From: Chitinophagaceae bacterium
GTDB taxonomy: Bacteria; Bacteroidota; Bacteroidia; Chitinophagales; Chitinophagaceae
Assembly (NCBI GenBank): GCA_017853235.1
Contig: JAFMJX010000059.1
Location: 1 to 9,628, forward strand
DNA: 9,628 nucleotides
Reading direction: 5' to 3'
In this document: in pieces, positions 1-7,355 of the stretch
How positions within the stretch are numbered: position 1 is the first letter of the stretch
Layout of the letters: each line of letters opens with the position of its first letter
The notes under the pieces: model-generated
What the model was told of the DNA's origin: nothing
The model's database searches: none
Seen by the model: only the letters and a program-made list of their open reading frames with translations
Made by a program: the position numbers and the translations under genes

Positions 1-413
1 CCACTTAAGGTTTGATAATTGCGACCTGCTAAATTTTGTAAGGATAATAAATCCAAGGCATCCTGTACTATTTGATTATCTTTTTTGCTAGGAGCTATTT
101 CAAAATGTGGATTTCGACCTAACATAACCACCTCGTCCACACGCATGGGGAAACTAAGTTCGGTGTGCTGACTTAATACTGCTCTATATTGCGAGAGATT
201 TTGCTTAGTGATTTTTTTAGCGTCCTTTCCTTGATATAAAACCTTTCCTTGATAAGCTTCAATTTCAGCACTTACTATTTTTATAAAAGTAGATTTACCT
301 GAACCATTGGGACCCACTATTAAATGACATAAGCCTGGCTGAAATTGCACACTAATATCATTTAATATAGCTTGTTTCCCAATTTGATATTGTAAATTTT
401 GAACTTCTAGCAT
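1..413 (-). CDS. hmuV: Haem ABC transporter ATP-binding protein HmuV (3' part cut off by window edge)
   Basis: Cytoplasmic ATPase expected to power haem (or another iron complex) import with the HmuU permease. The frame starts at an ATG whose complement is at 411-413 and runs off the left edge after 137 codons. Visible: an ABC nucleotide-binding core starting MLEVQNL, Walker A GPNGSGKST at residues 34-42, and a Q-loop around Gln82 (VLSQHTELSFPM). The segment VDEVVMLGRNPH near 92-103 resembles the helical subdomain of FecE/HmuV-type ATPases. The frame ends in TLSG, just where the LSGGE signature should begin, so signature, Walker B and H-loop lie outside the window. It starts 5 nt after the permease stop, so the two are almost certainly co-transcribed. 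Haem specificity comes from the neighbours, mainly HmuT. A siderophore or cobalamin ATPase would look similar here. Confidence 0.88.
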   Translation of the reverse strand, partial: MLEVQNLQYQIGKQAILNDISVQFQPGLCHLIVGPNGSGKSTFIKIVSAEIEAYQGKVLYQGKDAKKITKQNLSQYRAVLSQHTELSFPMRVDEVVMLGRNPHFEIAPSKKDNQIVQDALDLLSLQNLAGRNYQTLS

Positions 414-418
414 ACTTG

Positions 419-1456
419 TTAATTCGTTTGATTGAGTTGAAATTTCTTTAACAAGAAGATATAGAGTGGTGCACCCACAATGGAAGTAATAATTCCAATA
501 GGTAATTCAGCCGGGGCTAATAAAAGTCTAGCGCCTACATCAGCAATGGTTAATAATAAAGCGCCCATTAAAATGGAAGCGGGTATTAATTTTTTATGGT
601 CACTGCCTATTAATAATCTTAAAACATGCGGCACAATCAATCCCATAAAGGCAATTACGCCCACAAAAGCAGTAGCAACAGATACCATCGCTGTATTTAA
701 TATTAAAATATTAGTTTTTAATTTTTTTACATCCACTCCTAAATGACCCGCCTCTTGATCTCCCAATAACAATACATTTAATTTTTTAGCCTGTCTTTGT
801 GCTAACCAAAAACAAACTACCGCCATAATGCCTGTTACAAATACTTGAAACCAATTAGCGCCCGAAAAGGTTCCTAAATTCCAGAAAGTAATACTTCTTG
901 CTTGTGGATCACGCGCAATATAAGTCATAAGACCTACCCCACTTAATCCAATCGCATTCATCGCCATACCTACTAGTAATAAAGAAAGAATTGAAATATG
1001 TTTTTTATCTTTTGCAATACTATACACTAAATAGGTAGCTACTAATCCTCCCACAAAAGCAAATAGAGGAACCATAAAGGGACCTAATACACTTTTAAAA
1101 GAAGGAGACATAAAGGGAGATAAACTAAAAACAATAGAAGCACCAAAAGCCGCGCCTGCACTAGTTCCTACTAAACCAGGTTCCACTACTGGATTTCTAA
1201 ATAAACCTTGCATTAACACACCAGAAACAGCTAAGATAGCCCCGGTTATCGCACATAGTAATACCCGAGGCAATCTTAATTGTATAAAGACACTTTCATA
1301 AATAGTAGCGGGCTCTTTTCCTGTGAACCCATGTTTCAATGCAGACCACATTTCGGAAGGCAATATAGAAACTGCTCCAAATGCAATTGCAATGAGGAGC
1401 ATCACAATAAGCAGAGCTGTTAATACAATAAAAAATAAACTACTTTTTGGAGCCAT
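419..1456 (-). CDS. hmuU: FecCD-family haem/iron-complex ABC permease HmuU
   Basis: Inner-membrane permease of 345 aa, the usual length for the FecCD/BtuC family, expected to form a homodimeric channel with about ten membrane helices per subunit. Family hallmarks: a hydrophobic first helix at about 8-32; RLPR at 61-64; the GVLMQGLFRNPVVEPGLVG region at about 79-97; a coupling segment LGDQEAGHLGVDVKKLK at about 232-248 that would contact the ATPase; and GVIAFMGLIVPH at 266-277. It ends in a short basic tail. The start ATG lies inside the end of the upstream hmuT gene (17-nt overlap), suggesting translational coupling, and the stop is 5 nt before hmuV. No other start is better placed. The family is certain; substrate haem is inferred from the gene set. 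Confidence 0.93.
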   Translation of the reverse strand: MAPKSSLFFIVLTALLIVMLLIAIAFGAVSILPSEMWSALKHGFTGKEPATIYESVFIQLRLPRVLLCAITGAILAVSGVLMQGLFRNPVVEPGLVGTSAGAAFGASIVFSLSPFMSPSFKSVLGPFMVPLFAFVGGLVATYLVYSIAKDKKHISILSLLLVGMAMNAIGLSGVGLMTYIARDPQARSITFWNLGTFSGANWFQVFVTGIMAVVCFWLAQRQAKKLNVLLLGDQEAGHLGVDVKKLKTNILILNTAMVSVATAFVGVIAFMGLIVPHVLRLLIGSDHKKLIPASILMGALLLTIADVGARLLLAPAELPIGIITSIVGAPLYIFLLKKFQLNQTN

Positions 1457-2333
1457 TGTTGTTGGGATAAAATAATTGCATCAAATCCATAATATTATTT
1501 CCAGTTCTAGGTCCATAGTAAGTTAAATCATGTTCTTCAAATCTCACAATTCGTTTATTTTTTCCTGCCTTCGTCAAACTCACTCCTGGCACCCCCGAAA
1601 TAAACTTATCCATGCTGCCCATTTGATCATATCCAAAATCGGTGGCTATAATGATATCTGGATTGGCTTCCGCAATCGCTTCCGCACTAATTTGTCTGGC
1701 CCCCTTGGCATCATAGTGTGCCACTTTCGCACCAGCCATTTTAATCAACTGATCGCCTACACCTTTTCTTCCACTCATGACAAAATAAACATTACTCGCA
1801 CGACCAAAATGAATAATCATCACAGTGGGTGTGTCCTTAATCGTTAATTGTTTCGCCGCTGCAGTTGCTTGTGTCAATGAAGCATCCATTAATTTTGTTA
1901 AAGAATCAGCTTTTTCAGGAACTCCAAAAAAAGCGCCTAACTCCTTTAATAACATTTTTGCACTATCAATAGTATTGGCGTTTCCAAAAGCTTTACATTT
2001 TAACCCTGCTTTTTGTATTTGAGGCAAAACCGTTTCAGGACCAATGTCATTGCTGTGTATCACCACATCTGGAGCGATGGAAATAATACCTTCAGGATTC
2101 AATGCTCTATGATAGCCCACAGGCTTGATAAGTTTGGCACTATCAGGATAAGTACTACTCCAATCTACCCCTACTAAATCATGGCCTTTGCCTAAAGCAA
2201 AAGTAAATTCAGTCAAATGTTTAGATAAAGAAACGATACGTATATCCTTAGTACCATCTACTTCTCTGTTATTAAATCTTCCACAGGAAGTAAGTATCAA
2301 AACACTCCACAAAATATATACTAATTTTTTCAT
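1440..2333 (-). CDS. hmuT: Haem-binding periplasmic lipoprotein, HmuT type
   Basis: Substrate-binding protein of the cluster A-III (BtuF/FhuD/HmuT) fold, 297 aa, expected to carry ligand from the outer-membrane receptor to HmuU. It begins MKKLVYILWSVLILTSC: a short signal with lipobox LTSC at 14-17, so it is probably lipid-anchored at Cys17. The N-lobe starts RIVSLSKHLTEFTFALG. The segment VGYHRALNPEGIISIAPDVVI at about 72-92 closely matches the stretch of haem-binding HmuT/ShuT proteins that holds the axial tyrosine; Tyr74 is the candidate ligand, with His75 next to it. The C-lobe has the SAEAIAEANPDIIIATDFG pattern. The gene starts 10 nt after the receptor stop and overlaps hmuU by 17 nt. 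No acidic export signal follows Cys17. Siderophore binding is the main alternative, but the GY-R-L-EG pattern favours haem. Confidence 0.88.
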   Translation of the reverse strand: MKKLVYILWSVLILTSCGRFNNREVDGTKDIRIVSLSKHLTEFTFALGKGHDLVGVDWSSTYPDSAKLIKPVGYHRALNPEGIISIAPDVVIHSNDIGPETVLPQIQKAGLKCKAFGNANTIDSAKMLLKELGAFFGVPEKADSLTKLMDASLTQATAAAKQLTIKDTPTVMIIHFGRASNVYFVMSGRKGVGDQLIKMAGAKVAHYDAKGARQISAEAIAEANPDIIIATDFGYDQMGSMDKFISGVPGVSLTKAGKNKRIVRFEEHDLTYYGPRTGNNIMDLMQLFYPNNNGSKK

Positions 2334-2343
2334 AGTTAATTTT

Positions 2344-4770
2344 TTAGAAATTATATTTCAAATTGATGCCTCCAAAAATAACTGCTTCTTTAGGCGCCGC
2401 TGTATAAGTATCAGGTAATTGATTGGCGAAAATCATCATAGGATATTTTACAGCAGTGATATTAGTAGCTCCTAGGTATGCGTCAAAATTTATTTTTTTA
2501 GATAAGGCAGTTTGATAGCCTAATTTTCCATTCAATAAATTATAGGATGTTGCATAAAAATCATTTAAGGAAGTAATAGGTGTTTTGTCTCTATAATTAT
2601 AAGTGACATTTGCATACCAACCTGGTTGTGTTAATATATCAAAACCAAAATTCACTACATATTTAGGAACTCCAGCCACCTTTTTATTAGAATAATCTTC
2701 GGTTAAAACCACTGACTTTTGAATTTTAAAATTATCTCCATAAGTAAAGTTAGAATAAGTAAAATTAGCAAAAGGACGTAATGAACTAACAAAGCCACTA
2801 TTAGATTCAAACAAAGTATATTTTAACATCGCTTCTATTCCTTTATGCAATTGATTTCCCCCATTCACTACATAAGTATATAATGTAGTAGTAGGTGACG
2901 CGGGTGATACGACCGAAATAGCAGTCATTTTTTTAGAAAACACGGTACTGAAATAAGCCAATTCATACGTCAATTTATTATTGAATAATTGACCCTTTGT
3001 ACCTAATTCAAATTGGTTTCCTTTTTCAGGTGATAACAAATGATTTAAGCTTCCAGTAGCTGGAGTTGCAGGTGTTGTGACTGCGGGTGTAGTAATATAA
3101 AAATAAGAACTCGTAGGTGCTTTAAATCCGGTACTATAAGAAGCATACACTGAAATATGTTTATTAATGACTTTGTTAATGGCAAAGTGTGGAGATACCA
3201 TTGACTTGTATGAAGTATCAAAAGTAGCTGGACGAGTGGTCAGTGCAGTATTAAAACGATCATTTAAATTAATGTTCATTGTACTTGTTCCTAACCCTGC
3301 TACCACCGAGAAATCTTTCGGTAAAGACAAAGTCCATTCTGTAAATAAATGACTATTCGTACTAGTTGCATACACATTAGAAGTGGCTGTGTTAATCACC
3401 CAATAAGGATTGGTTCCATAGGTCCAAGTAGTTGCCAGATCTAACGGGCTTTGTTTCATACTATATCCTATCACTTGTCCCACTTGTTGTTGTGTTTCAA
3501 TGCCAGTTACACCTCCAAGGGTCACTTCATTTGAAATAGGAATTTTTGTGTTAATAGAAGTTCTTAAACCATAGTTCACTGTATTTTTATCGGTCCAACC
3601 AGCAGCAGAACTTGCATTGCTATTAAATCCAATACCATAAACGGCAGATGTTATAGAGACATTTTGACTGTGATTATAAACATGGCTTACTCCAGTTTTA
3701 AAACTAACTACATTACTATGACCATCTCTTTTAATATAGTCAGGGTTGCCTGAATAATCATTAGCCTCCCATTGAGCAATCGTCAATTCACCCGAACGTT
3801 GATCATAACTATTACTGTATCCCGCATACACACTAAAATTATTTTTTGTGTTAGGCTGTAAATCCGCCACTACATTCACAAAATCTTTTTGAGATGCATT
3901 ATGAATCGTATAACCATCTGTTTTTTGAGTCCCATAATTCACTAATAAAGAAGATTTATCTGAACCTGCTTTCAAAGTTGTCGTAAAACGTCTTAATCCA
4001 TAACTACCTGTCAAAATTTGTTGTGCAATACTCGTTTTACCTTTTTCTGCTTTTTCAGTGGTTAAATTCACTGCACCTGCGATGGCTAAACCATATAAAG
4101 TTCCAGCAGGACCTTTTGAAATTTCAACATTTGCTATGGTTCCAAAATCTATATCATCCATGGTAGTAATGCCTTCCGCATCTGTTAATGGAATGCCGTT
4201 TAAATAAACTTTATAACCTTGACCGTCAAAGTTGCTATTCACTCCACGTGTGCCACGTGTGCCATTACCATACCCTCTAATATTTAATTGTTGGCCGCCT
4301 GCAACCGAACGACGTGCCATAGCCACTCCCGTAATATTAGTTTGGATGGCATCATCCATAAATAAGCCGGTATTTCGTTTTATTTCGGTGCTCCCTATTT
4401 TAGAGATAGATCCGGGTTGGTATAAAACAGATTTATTAGGGTTAGAACTGTTCGTTACTTCTACTTGCGCTAAGGATAAAGCAATTGGTGTTAAATAAAT
4501 AGTAAGTGTCCCTGAAGATGCTCCCACTATTTGTGTGAATGGTTCGTATCCTATAAAAGATACAGTTATTTTGGTGGCTCCTGTTATGCTAAACAAACCA
4601 TCATTATTGGTGGTTGTTTTTTGAGCTCCTGCAGAAACGGTTGCACTGATTAAAGGTTTCTGCGTAATCGCATCTAGCACTCTACCAGATACTTTTGTTT
4701 GTGCAAAGCTTTGGGAGTTGAAGCCCATCAAAGATAAAAAAAGTAAAATAGAACTAATATTAAGTTTCAT
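2344..4770 (-). CDS. TonB-dependent outer-membrane receptor (probable haem/iron-complex receptor)
   Basis: Outer-membrane beta-barrel receptor of 808 aa, energised by TonB. Order of parts: signal peptide 1-24 ending SFAQ; carboxypeptidase-regulatory-like beta-sandwich at about 26-95 (VSGRVLDA, ITVSFIGYEPF), typical of Bacteroidota receptors; a possible TonB-box region around VEVTNSS at 103-109; plug at about 110-245 with LNIRGYG, GYKVYLNGIPLTDAEG and VEISKGPAGTLYG; then the barrel, ending in an aromatic-terminated strand (NLKYNF). The barrel has FKAP at 549-552 in YSTGFKAPTSSYF, the counterpart of the FRAP box of many haem and siderophore receptors, followed by LSPEKGNQFELGTKG. I do not see the NPNL motif of classical HmuR/HemR, so the ligand is assigned only from the downstream haem transporter. 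It lies 10 nt before hmuT, and a terminator-like hairpin stands just upstream. Confidence 0.93.
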   Translation of the reverse strand: MKLNISSILLFLSLMGFNSQSFAQTKVSGRVLDAITQKPLISATVSAGAQKTTTNNDGLFSITGATKITVSFIGYEPFTQIVGASSGTLTIYLTPIALSLAQVEVTNSSNPNKSVLYQPGSISKIGSTEIKRNTGLFMDDAIQTNITGVAMARRSVAGGQQLNIRGYGNGTRGTRGVNSNFDGQGYKVYLNGIPLTDAEGITTMDDIDFGTIANVEISKGPAGTLYGLAIAGAVNLTTEKAEKGKTSIAQQILTGSYGLRRFTTTLKAGSDKSSLLVNYGTQKTDGYTIHNASQKDFVNVVADLQPNTKNNFSVYAGYSNSYDQRSGELTIAQWEANDYSGNPDYIKRDGHSNVVSFKTGVSHVYNHSQNVSITSAVYGIGFNSNASSAAGWTDKNTVNYGLRTSINTKIPISNEVTLGGVTGIETQQQVGQVIGYSMKQSPLDLATTWTYGTNPYWVINTATSNVYATSTNSHLFTEWTLSLPKDFSVVAGLGTSTMNINLNDRFNTALTTRPATFDTSYKSMVSPHFAINKVINKHISVYASYSTGFKAPTSSYFYITTPAVTTPATPATGSLNHLLSPEKGNQFELGTKGQLFNNKLTYELAYFSTVFSKKMTAISVVSPASPTTTLYTYVVNGGNQLHKGIEAMLKYTLFESNSGFVSSLRPFANFTYSNFTYGDNFKIQKSVVLTEDYSNKKVAGVPKYVVNFGFDILTQPGWYANVTYNYRDKTPITSLNDFYATSYNLLNGKLGYQTALSKKINFDAYLGATNITAVKYPMMIFANQLPDTYTAAPKEAVIFGGINLKYNF

Positions 4771-4790
4771 GAGATATAATGAATTAAAAT

Positions 4791-4821
4791 AAAAAAGTCC
4801 CTGAATGCATCATGATTCAGG
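4791..4821 (-). terminator. Hairpin plus T-run between the small membrane-protein gene and the receptor gene
   Basis: On the minus strand a perfect 7-bp stem (CCTGAAT / ATTCAGG, arms at 4821-4815 and 4806-4800) closes an 8-nt loop. It is followed after GAC by six T (4796-4791). It begins 21 nt after the stop of the 5388-4843 gene and ends 20 nt before the receptor ATG. The shape is that of an intrinsic terminator. Since it stands inside an apparent operon, it may be a partial terminator or attenuator. The stem is short and only moderately GC-rich, so efficiency is uncertain. Confidence 0.6.
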
Positions 4822-4842
4822 AAATAAATAATCTAAAATAAA

Positions 4843-5388
4843 TTATATCTGCTGTGGAGGTGGAACTAGTATAACACTAAAAATAGTTGATAGTTTTTCT
4901 TCATAAAATAAATTAGCAGTATCTGAGGAAGTCCTTTTAAAAGGATTTATTATAAAAGTTTGCACTAAAAAATAAGTAGTAGGAAATTTCATGGTATGTT
5001 TAGATTCCTTCTGATTAGTGGTATTGGAATCATTTGTATTAAATGACTTTGCAAAATCATGATACAATTTTGTTTGCATTTTATCATTGATACAATAATA
5101 CCATACAACTCCTTGTATCATTTCGGTTTTAACTACATCATAAAATTGATGCCCTAAGTAAAATTCTTTCCCTGCTTCTTCCCAATCTAAATTTTTAGAA
5201 CCTTGAATTTTAACTAATTCGCTATTAGGTAATTCACTTGCAATTTGTCGAGCAATATCCTCTTTGACCTGTTCTTGCTGAATAAGATAGGCCACATAAG
5301 TACCCAATTGACTCGTGATGGCAAAAAATAATAATATGGTGGCGATGATTCTTTTCAATCTCAAAAAATAGCTGCTTAAAAATACCAA
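4843..5388 (-). CDS. Small membrane-anchored protein of unknown function, upstream of the TonB receptor
   Basis: About 181 aa. I cannot name a function. One strong hydrophobic segment at about 14-36 follows a basic patch (RLKR), giving a signal anchor or uncleaved signal; the rest is probably periplasmic. The soluble part has WEEAGKEFYLGHQFYDVVKTE at about 69-89, then WYYCINDK at 96-103 with the only cysteine (Cys99), and ends in a proline tail (VPPPQQI). From memory, small proteins with this pattern (hydrophobic N-terminus, short motif around a G-x-x-YDVV core, Cys followed by ND, Pro-rich end) recur just upstream of TonB receptors in Bacteroidota; that is recollection, not a search. The start is uncertain: the in-frame stop at 5394-5392 is followed at once by TTG at 5388, and no in-frame ATG occurs before codon 90. 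An ATG at 5399-5397 is out of frame by one base. It is first in the minus-strand locus. Confidence 0.75.
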   Translation of the reverse strand: MVFLSSYFLRLKRIIATILLFFAITSQLGTYVAYLIQQEQVKEDIARQIASELPNSELVKIQGSKNLDWEEAGKEFYLGHQFYDVVKTEMIQGVVWYYCINDKMQTKLYHDFAKSFNTNDSNTTNQKESKHTMKFPTTYFLVQTFIINPFKRTSSDTANLFYEEKLSTIFSVILVPPPQQI

Positions 5389-5451
5389 AAATTAAGCATT
5401 TATTGGCTGTAAAATGTGGAACGGTTTTAAAATTGAGGGACTTGTGTAGTG

Positions 5452-5467
5452 ATAATTACGTAAATAT
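5452..5467. promoter_or_regulatory. Imperfect 16-bp palindrome in the divergent intergenic region (candidate operator)
   Basis: ATAATTACGTAAATAT is symmetric about 5459/5460: the central TTACGTAA is a perfect palindrome and the outer ATA/TAT also pair, with one mismatched pair between. It sits 31 nt before the aminotransferase start and 64 nt before the small membrane-protein start, where an operator controlling both directions could lie. It is not a recognisable Fur box. In DNA this AT-rich such palindromes arise by chance, so the call is weak. Confidence 0.25.
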
Positions 5468-5488
5468 TTTTTAACTTTCTATTACAAA
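5459..5488 (-). promoter_or_regulatory. Possible Bacteroidota-type promoter for the uptake locus
   Basis: On the minus strand TTTG (5488-5485) is followed after 18 nt by TATTTACG (5466-5459), which partly matches the Bacteroidota sigma-factor consensus TTTG / TAnnTTTG (four of six defined bases in the second element). It would start transcription some 60 nt before the small membrane-protein gene. The second element overlaps the palindrome at 5452-5467. Match and spacing are only fair. Confidence 0.22.
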
Positions 5489-5497
5489 CAATATTTT

Positions 5498-6802
5498 ATG
5501 GCAAATCGTAGAAATTTTATTCAACAAGTAGGTTTAATGGCAGGGGCATTTTCGGCAAATAGTTTATTTAACCAAGCCCACGCAGCCGAATTTGAACACA
5601 TGAATTTGAATAAAAAAGATGTCAGTGCCAAACAATTAGCTGCAGATGAAGATTATTGGAGTGTCATTCAACAAGCTTATACAGTGAGCCCTGCTATTGT
5701 TAATTTAAATAATGGTGGAGTAAGTCCCAGCCCAAGAGTGGTTCAAGAAGCCGTAGAAAGTTTTAATAAAATGACCAACCAAGGGCCTTCATATTTTATG
5801 TGGCGAATTTTAGATCAAGGAAGAGAACCGCTCAGATACAAGTTAGCTGATTTGGCAGGTGCCGATCCTGAAGAAATTGCTATCAACCGAAATTCAACAG
5901 AAGCATTGAATACAGTCATTTTTGGATTGAACTTAAAAGCAGGAGACGAAGTCATCGGCACCAAGCAAGATTATCCGAATATGATAAATGCTTGGAAACA
6001 AAGAGCAAGCCGAGAAGGAATTGTATATACGCAACTTAATTTTAAATATCCCATCGAAAATGACGAGGAAATTGTGCATGCATTTGAAAAAGCTATTACG
6101 CCAAAAACTAAAATTTTTCATATCACACATATGGTCAATTGGGTGGGTCAAATAATGCCTGTAAAAAAATTATGCGCTTTGGCAAAAAAACATGGCATTG
6201 AAACTATTGTAGATGGAGCACATAGTTTTGGATTGATGGATTTTAAAGTGCCTGAATTAGGATGTGATTATTTTGGTACTTCTCTGCACAAGTTTTTATC
6301 TGCCCCCATTGGAAGTGGGATGTTATGGATTAAGAAAGAAAATATTGAAAAAATATGGCCATTAGTATGTAATGACAATCCAAAAGGGAGCGATATAAGA
6401 AAATTTGAAACCCTTGGTACCAGAAGCTTTCCAATCGAGCAAGGTATTGGAGAAGCGATTAATTTTCATACTGCCATTGGAAGTAAAAGAAAAGAAGAAA
6501 GAATTAGATATTTGAAAAATTATTGGGCTACAAGGGTCAAAGACATTCCCAAAGTAAAAATCAACACCTCCCTAAAAGATGAATATTCTTGTGCGATTTG
6601 TGGCGTAAGTATTGATGGCATGACTCCTGGAGAATTAGATAGTGCATTATTTAATACTTATAAAATTCACACAGTAGGAATAGTTTGGGAAAATATTAGT
6701 TGTGTGAGAATTACTCCACATGTTTATACTCGTTTGCAAGATTTAGATAAACTAGTCAATGCTATTGAAGCTATTGCAAAAAAATCTCCTGCTACTAAAT
6801 AA
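5498..6802 (+). CDS. Tat-exported class V aminotransferase-fold PLP enzyme (isopenicillin-N-epimerase-like)
   Basis: 434-aa PLP-dependent enzyme of fold type I. It starts with a twin-arginine signal: NRRNFIQQ at 3-10 (RR then F), a mild hydrophobic stretch at 11-24 and an AHA-A cleavage site near residue 29, so it is probably folded with its cofactor and exported to the periplasm. The core shows LNNGGVSPSPRVV (substrate side), NRNSTEA at 130-136 (phosphate and ring contacts), VDGAHSFG with Asp239 for the pyridine nitrogen and His242, and SLHKF with Lys265 as the Schiff-base lysine. Arg404 in CVRITPHVY is the likely carboxylate-binding residue. The active-site cysteine loop of cysteine desulfurases is not seen, so NifS/SufS function is unlikely. 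The ATG is favoured because it gives a complete Tat signal. The gene is divergent from the haem locus; a metabolic link is not shown. Reaction and substrate are unknown. Confidence 0.9.
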   Translation: MANRRNFIQQVGLMAGAFSANSLFNQAHAAEFEHMNLNKKDVSAKQLAADEDYWSVIQQAYTVSPAIVNLNNGGVSPSPRVVQEAVESFNKMTNQGPSYFMWRILDQGREPLRYKLADLAGADPEEIAINRNSTEALNTVIFGLNLKAGDEVIGTKQDYPNMINAWKQRASREGIVYTQLNFKYPIENDEEIVHAFEKAITPKTKIFHITHMVNWVGQIMPVKKLCALAKKHGIETIVDGAHSFGLMDFKVPELGCDYFGTSLHKFLSAPIGSGMLWIKKENIEKIWPLVCNDNPKGSDIRKFETLGTRSFPIEQGIGEAINFHTAIGSKRKEERIRYLKNYWATRVKDIPKVKINTSLKDEYSCAICGVSIDGMTPGELDSALFNTYKIHTVGIVWENISCVRITPHVYTRLQDLDKLVNAIEAIAKKSPATK

Positions 6803-6815
6803 AAGAGGCAGGAGA
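6778..6815 (-). terminator. Intrinsic terminator for the lipoprotein gene, overlapping the 3' end of the aminotransferase gene
   Basis: A perfect 8-bp stem, TCTCCTGC (6785-6792) with GCAGGAGA (6808-6815), closes a 15-nt loop containing the aminotransferase stop codon. Read on the minus strand it is followed directly by seven T (6784-6778), a textbook intrinsic terminator 31 nt after the lipoprotein stop. Read on the plus strand it is followed by AATATTTT, a weaker tail, so it may also end aminotransferase transcripts. The left arm and T-run are also sense codons of the aminotransferase (AKKSPA). Confidence 0.8.
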
Positions 6816-6846
6816 AATATTTTAAAATGAAATAATGAACAACTTA

Positions 6847-7317
6847 TTATTTCCTTGCAATTTTAAATGTTTTAGAAAGGGTCTTATAACAATTACATGT
6901 TTTAGTATCTAACGTTTTTGATGTTACAGTAACCGTAGCGGTACATAACACACCTGCCGTTAAATTTGAAATAGTTAACGCATTGGTTCCTGCTGTAGTG
7001 CTTGAAACACTTGATCCAGAAACAACTGAATTATCAGCATCTTTTTTCACTGATAAATCTATTGTAACGCCATCTTTTGCAAATGGTGTCGAAGTAACAT
7101 TTACATTGATGGCTTGACTTGCACTTAAGGCACCATAAATGCCAGCGTAATCCACTTCCTTAGTATCAATTTCCACCTTAAAAGCGATATCACCCACTTC
7201 TACAGTTGCAACTGGAGGAGGAGTTGGTGTCGTTCCACCGCCGGTACTTCCACCACCTTTACTACAACTCGCAACAATAAAAGTGAATCCCATTAAAATA
7301 ATACTCCATTTTTTCAT
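6847..7317 (-). CDS. Small secreted lipoprotein with a beta-sandwich-like domain, function unknown
   Basis: 156 aa. It begins MKKWSIILMGFTFIVASC, a short signal with lipobox VASC at 15-18 giving a lipid-anchored Cys18. A Gly/Ser/Thr/Pro-rich flexible linker follows at about 19-38 (SKGGGSTGGG, then PTPPP). The rest, from VEVGDIAFKVEID on, is rich in alternating hydrophobic and Thr/Val residues and looks like one Ig- or fibronectin-III-like beta-sandwich, with TLDTKTCNCYK near the end. Cysteines 125, 141 and 143 could form a disulfide or bind metal. Residues after Cys18 are not acidic, so the known Bacteroidota surface-export signal is absent and a periplasmic location is more likely. It is convergent with the aminotransferase and apparently monocistronic. 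The start ATG is backed by the signal peptide. Confidence 0.85.
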   Translation of the reverse strand: MKKWSIILMGFTFIVASCSKGGGSTGGGTTPTPPPVATVEVGDIAFKVEIDTKEVDYAGIYGALSASQAINVNVTSTPFAKDGVTIDLSVKKDADNSVVSGSSVSSTTAGTNALTISNLTAGVLCTATVTVTSKTLDTKTCNCYKTLSKTFKIARK

Positions 7318-7333
7318 AGTAAATCAAATTACA

Positions 7334-7355
7334 GGTCTTTATAAAATCAAAGACC
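7334..7355. other. 7-bp inverted repeat in the leader of the lipoprotein gene
   Basis: GGTCTTT (7334-7340) and AAAGACC (7349-7355) form a perfect stem with an 8-nt loop. It starts 17 nt upstream of the lipoprotein ATG and neither side has a T-run, so it is more likely a leader hairpin or protein site than a terminator. The rest of the 214-nt divergent gap (7318-7531) is AT-rich. I see no convincing promoter, RNA gene or ORF in it. Confidence 0.35.

Noticed and set aside
480..746. Plus-strand open frames inside the uptake genes (480-746, 1530-1847, 1825-2022, 2188-2418, 3167-3352, 4232-4498) and a minus-strand one inside the aminotransferase gene (6151-5933)
   Set aside because: Each lies wholly or mostly inside a well-supported gene on the other strand and shows no signal, domain or motif of its own.
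5389..5497. Fur box controlling the haem-uptake locus
   Set aside because: GATAAT occurs once, but no 19-bp Fur-type inverted repeat is present; only the shorter TTACGTAA-centred palindrome is visible.
5498..6802. Cysteine desulfurase (NifS/SufS/CsdA)
   Set aside because: Fold and PLP lysine fit, but the C-terminal loop with the catalytic cysteine is not visible and the Tat signal argues against a cytoplasmic Fe-S assembly role.
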